NCBI RefSeq assembly: GCF_001411555.2
Contig: NC_049903.1
Coordinates: 15,977,234-16,041,233 of the forward strand
Length of the DNA: 64,000 bases
Direction of reading: 5' to 3'
Origin: Juglans regia
Lineage: Eukaryota > Streptophyta > Magnoliopsida > Fagales > Juglandaceae
The notes under the pieces were generated by a model that saw only the letters and a program-made list of their open reading frames with translations, had not been told where the DNA came from and did not search any database. Shown one piece after another: positions 60,137 through 64,000 of the stretch; position 1 is the stretch's first letter, and each line of letters opens with the position of its first letter. The translations under genes were made by a program, and so were the position numbers.

Positions 60137-60150
60137 CTGAGTTGACTCAG
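60137..60150. promoter_or_regulatory. Conserved palindrome upstream of ORF3 (CACTA C)
   Basis: CTGAGTTGACTCAG, one base off the perfect CTGAGTCGACTCAG seen in B, about 336 bases upstream of the ORF3 ATG and followed by CCATGGC as in A. Possible bZIP-type site. Confidence 0.55.
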
Positions 60151-60485
60151 CCATGGCCGAGTTAGATCTGTTTTACGTTCGAACGGTATTAACCAGTTAG
60201 TTGAACGGGTAAACCTGTACGTTCGAACTTGATAGACACGTTCGAACGTTATTAATTGTCCGTTCGACCATATATTTAGACGTTCGAACGCTAATTATTA
60301 AATTAAATCCATTAACATTTTATTAGCTTATTAAATTGTTTTCATCGTTTAATTGATTATATGTTCTATCAATTAATTTATTAAATTGCTATTAGTATAT
60401 AATTTTGTAAATCTTTTAGTCGTAATTAGATTTTATCACTAATCTTGAATGTATATTTTATTTTTAAAATTGCAGGATCATAATA

Positions 60486-61724
60486 ATGTCTTATCGAGGC
60501 CGTAAACGTGGTAGATCAGGAGAACCTTCCATCCAAACAGTTCGAGAGCGGACCGTTTTACTTGAGCGACAGGTAAAACTGTCTGATTTTGTCACTCTTA
60601 TATGGGAGGGTCATTCCCTCCCATCAATATTCAATGATCGTGGTTGGGCACCAATCTTAGATCAGCGAGAAGAAGGAATGTAGCTCGTTTCCTTCATTGA
60701 GATCGTTACTGAGTTCTATAAAGAGCTCGGTGCTACTAGCCTAGACGATGGAGGGGCATATAGGATCTGTGTCCGAGGAGCTCTTGTTATATTTTCAGCG
60801 GATGGACTCGCTGCATATTTGGGTATTCCTAGGCTTCTTGATGTCTATCCAAACCTCCCGCCTAGAGAGTCTGGTCCTTCAGGTGATGCAGCTATGTCTC
60901 AGGACGAGGGACTGGATTACACATATGAGATCGATACACTTGCTGATCACGAGGTCAGAGACTTGATTGTTGGTCCAGATGCTCCAGTGTACGATGGCTC
61001 CAAGAGTATTAGGCAGGCAGATTTATCTTCTTTCTTCAAGATTATGAATTTGATCATTGCCAACAATATTGACCCACGGCAGCACAAGACCGAGGTCGGC
61101 ATGGATCGAGCGAGATTTATGATACGGGTCGCTCGTGGCATCCCGATCGACCTCGTTGGTTATATATTTGAGAGGATCCGATCAGAGGCACGGTTCATTA
61201 CGACAGATATACTGCCGTTTGGGATCCTCATCACTCGATTTTTGCTACATGCCGGGGTTGTGTCCGAACCTGCCGAGCGTTCCCGATTTCCGATGGCACC
61301 GATCAACAGCACCACCCTATCACGGAGCACGGGACACTCTAGATTTCGTTTTCGTGGGGCTGTTCCTGACAGGGCTGAGATTCAGAGAGATGGGCAGCCA
61401 GGAGATACTGGAGTATCGGCTGGTGAGACATCTACACAGGCTGAGACATCACGCACATATATTCGCGAGGAGATGGCTGACATATTGCGTGCTGAGATCG
61501 GCGTACACACATCAGCAGTGATTGATGCAGTGCATACTGCCATGTCTGAGTTGCGTACAGAGATTATGGCTACCGTCTCTGGGTTACGTACAGAGGTTGA
61601 TGAGTTACGTACAGCGATTAATGCCAATAATGCAACTCAGGTCACAGTTAGTACTCGACTGACACAGGTAGAGACACAATTAGCTGCAGTCGAGGATGTG
61701 TGTAGAGACCTCGCATCACAATAG
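60486..61724 (+). CDS. ORF3 of CACTA C (putative plant transposon protein-like), one in-frame stop
   Basis: A 412-codon frame starting MSYRGRKRGRSGEP, a basic nuclear-signal-like start. The frame has one TAG at 60681-60683, and both sides are in the same frame and conserved in A and B. The first domain has VKLSDFVTLIWEGHSLPSIF, VTEFYKELGATSLDDGG and RICVRGALVIFSADGLAAYL, the outline of the plant transposon protein domain (Transposase_32). The middle carries SIRQADLSSFFKIMNLIIAN, DPRQHKTEVGMDRARFMIRV and PIDLVGYIFERIRSE. The tail has heptad-like repeats (MSELRTEIMATVSGLRTEVD) that predict a coiled coil. It is divergent from tnpD. No catalytic motif is evident; its role in the element is unknown. 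Confidence 0.8.
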
Positions 61725-62009
61725 TTTTTATCTTTTATTTATATTTTCTTTTGTTGTAATTATGAACAATATATATGGCATTTTGATAATTTGCTTTATT
61801 TGGTTGATTAATATGTATGTGATTTATAATATTTATTTAACTAAAAATCTTATTTAACGTAAAAGAAATCATTAAAATATTTTAAAATTAATTACATAAA
61901 ATTAATTAATGAATTTGTATATATGATAGATATTTTTTATATTTTGAGTTTCGTACCGAGATTAATATTATACCTTCGAATGTATAAATGTGGTGCTTGA
62001 ATATGTTCT

Positions 62010-62240
62010 AACTAAATATATTTCGTTCGAACGGTTTAGAAACCTTCCTGCCAGGATTTGCCACCAAATATTTTCCGTTCGAACACAACAAATTCTCGTT
62101 CAAACATTTTTGAACTTTCCCCGCCATAATAAAGTAATTATCCGCCAAATTTTACTGTTCGAACGTATTTTTTCACGTTCGAACGGGAAAAATTTTTTGA
62201 GACGATTTAATTCGTCGCAGAAAATACTGTTCGAACGGTT
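62010..62240. repeat. CGTTCGAACG cluster of CACTA C (ORF3 end)
   Basis: TTTCGTTCGAACGGTTT, TTCCGTTCGAACACA, ACTGTTCGAACGTATTTT, CACGTTCGAACGGGAAA and CTGTTCGAACGGTTTTC, giving way to GGGACGAAATTT hairpins by 62250. Confidence 0.8.
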
Positions 62241-62361
62241 TTCTAAATTCATCGATTTTTTGGGACGAAATTTAAATTTCGTCCCAAAAAATGACTTTTA
62301 GGGATGAAAAAAATTTTGTCCCTAAATAATTTCGTCCCAAAATCTCAAATTTGTTGTAGTG

Positions 62362-62819
62362 TGACATGTACGTTTGAAGCGTAATTCCGCATGCATGGAT
62401 CTTTCACTTTCATCAATCTTATTAAAAGTTAGTAAAATGATAAATACACAACCGGCCTTTTTTATAATCATATTTTAAATAAATGAAATTTTTATTAAAT
62501 TATTATAAAATATTATACTCTTGCAAAAATACCTTTATTTTGAATCGTGATTATGAAAAGAGTAATACTACTTATCATTCATGTTCTCATCATTCCATAA
62601 TGTACTGGCAATAGATAATTAGATTATTTATTATATTTTATTTGTAAATCTATTATTTAATTTAACATCATGGGATGATCATGAGAAAATGAATGATGAG
62701 TAGAGTTTTTCTTATGAAAATGATTATATTTATTGTTACTGAAATCATGATGAGTTTTATATGGCTTCTAGAATGCTTAAAAAAATAAATAGGAGAAAGT
62801 CATCTCAAAGCATTTTTAC
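62362..62819. other. Host flank upstream of BBE-like gene 2, continued beyond CACTA C
   Basis: CATGTACGTTTGAAGCGTAA and GGATCTTTCAC match the gene 1 flank at about 3004-3047. A MITE lies at 62561-62712. The end matches 16480-16520. No gene. Confidence 0.65.
62561..62712. repeat. MITE with imperfect terminal inverted repeats, ~150 bp
   Basis: Starts AGTAATACTACTTATCATTC and ends as the inverse of AAAACTCTACTCATCATTCA. Inner blocks TGTTCTCATCATTCCATAATG and CATCATGGGATGATCATGAGA also pair. No gene. Confidence 0.65.
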
Positions 62820-64000
62820 TGTAATAACTAGCCCCTGAAACCCAAGCCCAAATAGTGTCGAAGCCCAACCTTTCATGAGGGAACGACGCCGTTTTAGCAA
62901 GATCTTCCTCCTCACATTTCAATTGTTTTCTCCGATTTCTTCCCTTCACTTTTAGTTTTCTTTACTCACAAAATTTGCTCCACCCCGGTTTCCAAAACCT
63001 CCACGTCGATCTCTACGGTTTCTCTTCTACTCCTTATCCTCATATCACAACTCCCCTCTTCAGAACAGGCTCTCTCCCTCTGATAGCCACCGTGAAACGT
63101 CAACATTCTTCTCACTGCTGCCATCTTGCACTAACGCTATGCAGACACCCGAAAAACACCATGCATTTCCGAGTATAAGATGCCATCTTCTCTTCCCTTC
63201 ACGCCGTAGTCACCTGGCCCTTGCTTTATATCCCAACTGAAACTTCTCCCTCTACCGTTGACCACCATGGAAACAGCTCAGGCGCATGGCTCAACGCACG
63301 TACAAGGACCTCTGTTTTGGTCAAGCTGAAACAAAGCACCCACTCTCTCAAACTTTTTCCCCCTCTGTGTTCGGTTTCTCTCAGTTTCCCTCTCCTTATC
63401 TCTCTGTCGTTGCTACCCTTACACACCAGATGACTGCAGGTCACCGTCGTTGCTCAACCACCACGCTGCCGGCCATCACCGAACTACCTCAACAACCCAT
63501 CACCAAGAGCATGGTTCCATTAAACACAACTTCCATACTAGTCGCACGGTCACTTGCCGTCCGTGTGCCGTAGCCCAGCCGTGAACTCGCAAGTGGAGCC
63601 ACCGCAGATCACGGGTAAGACTCCATGGTCGGACTATAGCCCCCACGTTGCATGGTCTGTAACTCCCTCTCCCTCTTTCTCTTGGATTATATCTCTTTCT
63701 CTCTCGCTGTCAGTGCACTTCAGCCAAGCCGTACACCGTAGATATAGTCCAGCCGCCACTTCCGTAGTCCCTGGCCACCCCTCTCGGTGAGTATGGACTG
63801 ATCCTTACACACGGTTTGATTCTGGAAGTTTTAGTCTCATAGCTCTTTCTTTGTTGTGACCATGCATGCTTTACCCAAAGAGCCCTTGTATATATTTTTT
63901 TATTTCCCTAAACACCCTTGTCATCAGATGGTCCAAAAGGCATATTTTTATATTAAACTTGATTTCATAGAAAATATTTAAAGACTTTAATTATATTATT
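62820..64000 (+). mobile_element. LTR-like sequence (partial, runs off the window)
   Basis: Starts TGTAATAACTAGCCCCTGAA directly after a flank that, at the paralogous site (16490-16533), is followed by solo LTR 3. The interior has the same CT-rich, GTGAGTATGG-containing make-up as the other long LTRs (e.g. CTCGGTGAGTATGG near 63783). It is probably the 5' part of another long LTR; the other end is outside the window. Open frames from 62975 to 63790 look like the Ser/Pro/His-rich chance frames of this LTR type. Confidence 0.5.

Larger units (their letters stand above)
51092..62361 (-). mobile_element. CACTA (En/Spm) DNA transposon C, nearly complete
   Basis: 11270 bp, ends CACTACAACAGAAAGGG and (inverted) CACTACAACAAATTTGA, flanked by the 3-bp duplication TGA (51089-51091, 62362-62364). 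The uninterrupted paralogous sequence near 3000 (GGACTTTCTTGTACG) confirms the insertion site. Order read on the minus strand: ORF3 (divergent), AT-rich block, tnpD with 3 exons, tnpA with 6 exons. Terminal hairpins are built on TTTGGGACGAAA/TTTCGTCCC, followed by CGTTCGAACG clusters at both ends and near both gene starts. One nonsense codon lies in tnpD and one in ORF3, so its own activity is doubtful. Confidence 0.95.

Overview
This is a stretch of nuclear DNA from a eudicot plant. Low gene density, split genes with plant-type introns, stacked transposable elements, and fragments of plant-only gene families (berberine-bridge-enzyme-like oxidases, ZF-HD homeodomain, SAUR, TCP, patellin) all point that way. 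The abundant AT-rich repeat with GAGATGAGATG-type ends makes me think of a walnut/hickory-type tree (Fagales, Juglandaceae), but that is a guess.

Host genes: the only intact ones are two intronless, minus-strand BBE-like (FAD-linked oxidase) genes at 781-2394 and 48760-50367. A third copy (41485-48400) is a pseudogene split by a Ty1/copia retrotransposon. The three copies and their flanks form a tandem cluster pulled apart by transposons, and the two intact copies carry a nearly identical central tract that suggests gene conversion.

Transposons: three CACTA (En/Spm) elements of one superfamily dominate. They are A (3048-13005), B (19355-27731, target duplication ATA) and C (51092-62361, target duplication TGA). 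All have CACTACAA(C/G)A ends and the same plan: an ORF3 at one end, similar to the putative plant transposon protein family, transcribed divergently from the tnpD/tnpA transposition genes. All also carry many copies of the palindrome CGTTCGAACG at both ends and next to both gene starts. C still has a nearly complete tnpD transposase and a six-exon tnpA. A and B have lost the tnpD core. Three solo LTRs (5174-9528, 13245-16165, 16534-19259) with perfect 5-bp duplications lie in or between A and B, and another LTR-like end begins at 62820.

The middle (27.7-41 kb) is a graveyard. It holds ZF-HD, SAUR, TCP and patellin pseudogene fragments, a decayed gypsy element, a 627-bp hAT-type element with an 8-bp duplication, a piece of chloroplast DNA with the start of ndhF, and the 3' end of a LINE with poly(A) and a target duplication.

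The most interesting system is the three-gene CACTA family: a conserved extra gene, a palindrome array probably read by the element's own DNA-binding protein, and a second conserved palindrome (CTGAGTCGACTCAG) ahead of the extra gene. All domain names come from reading the translations; no database search was run.
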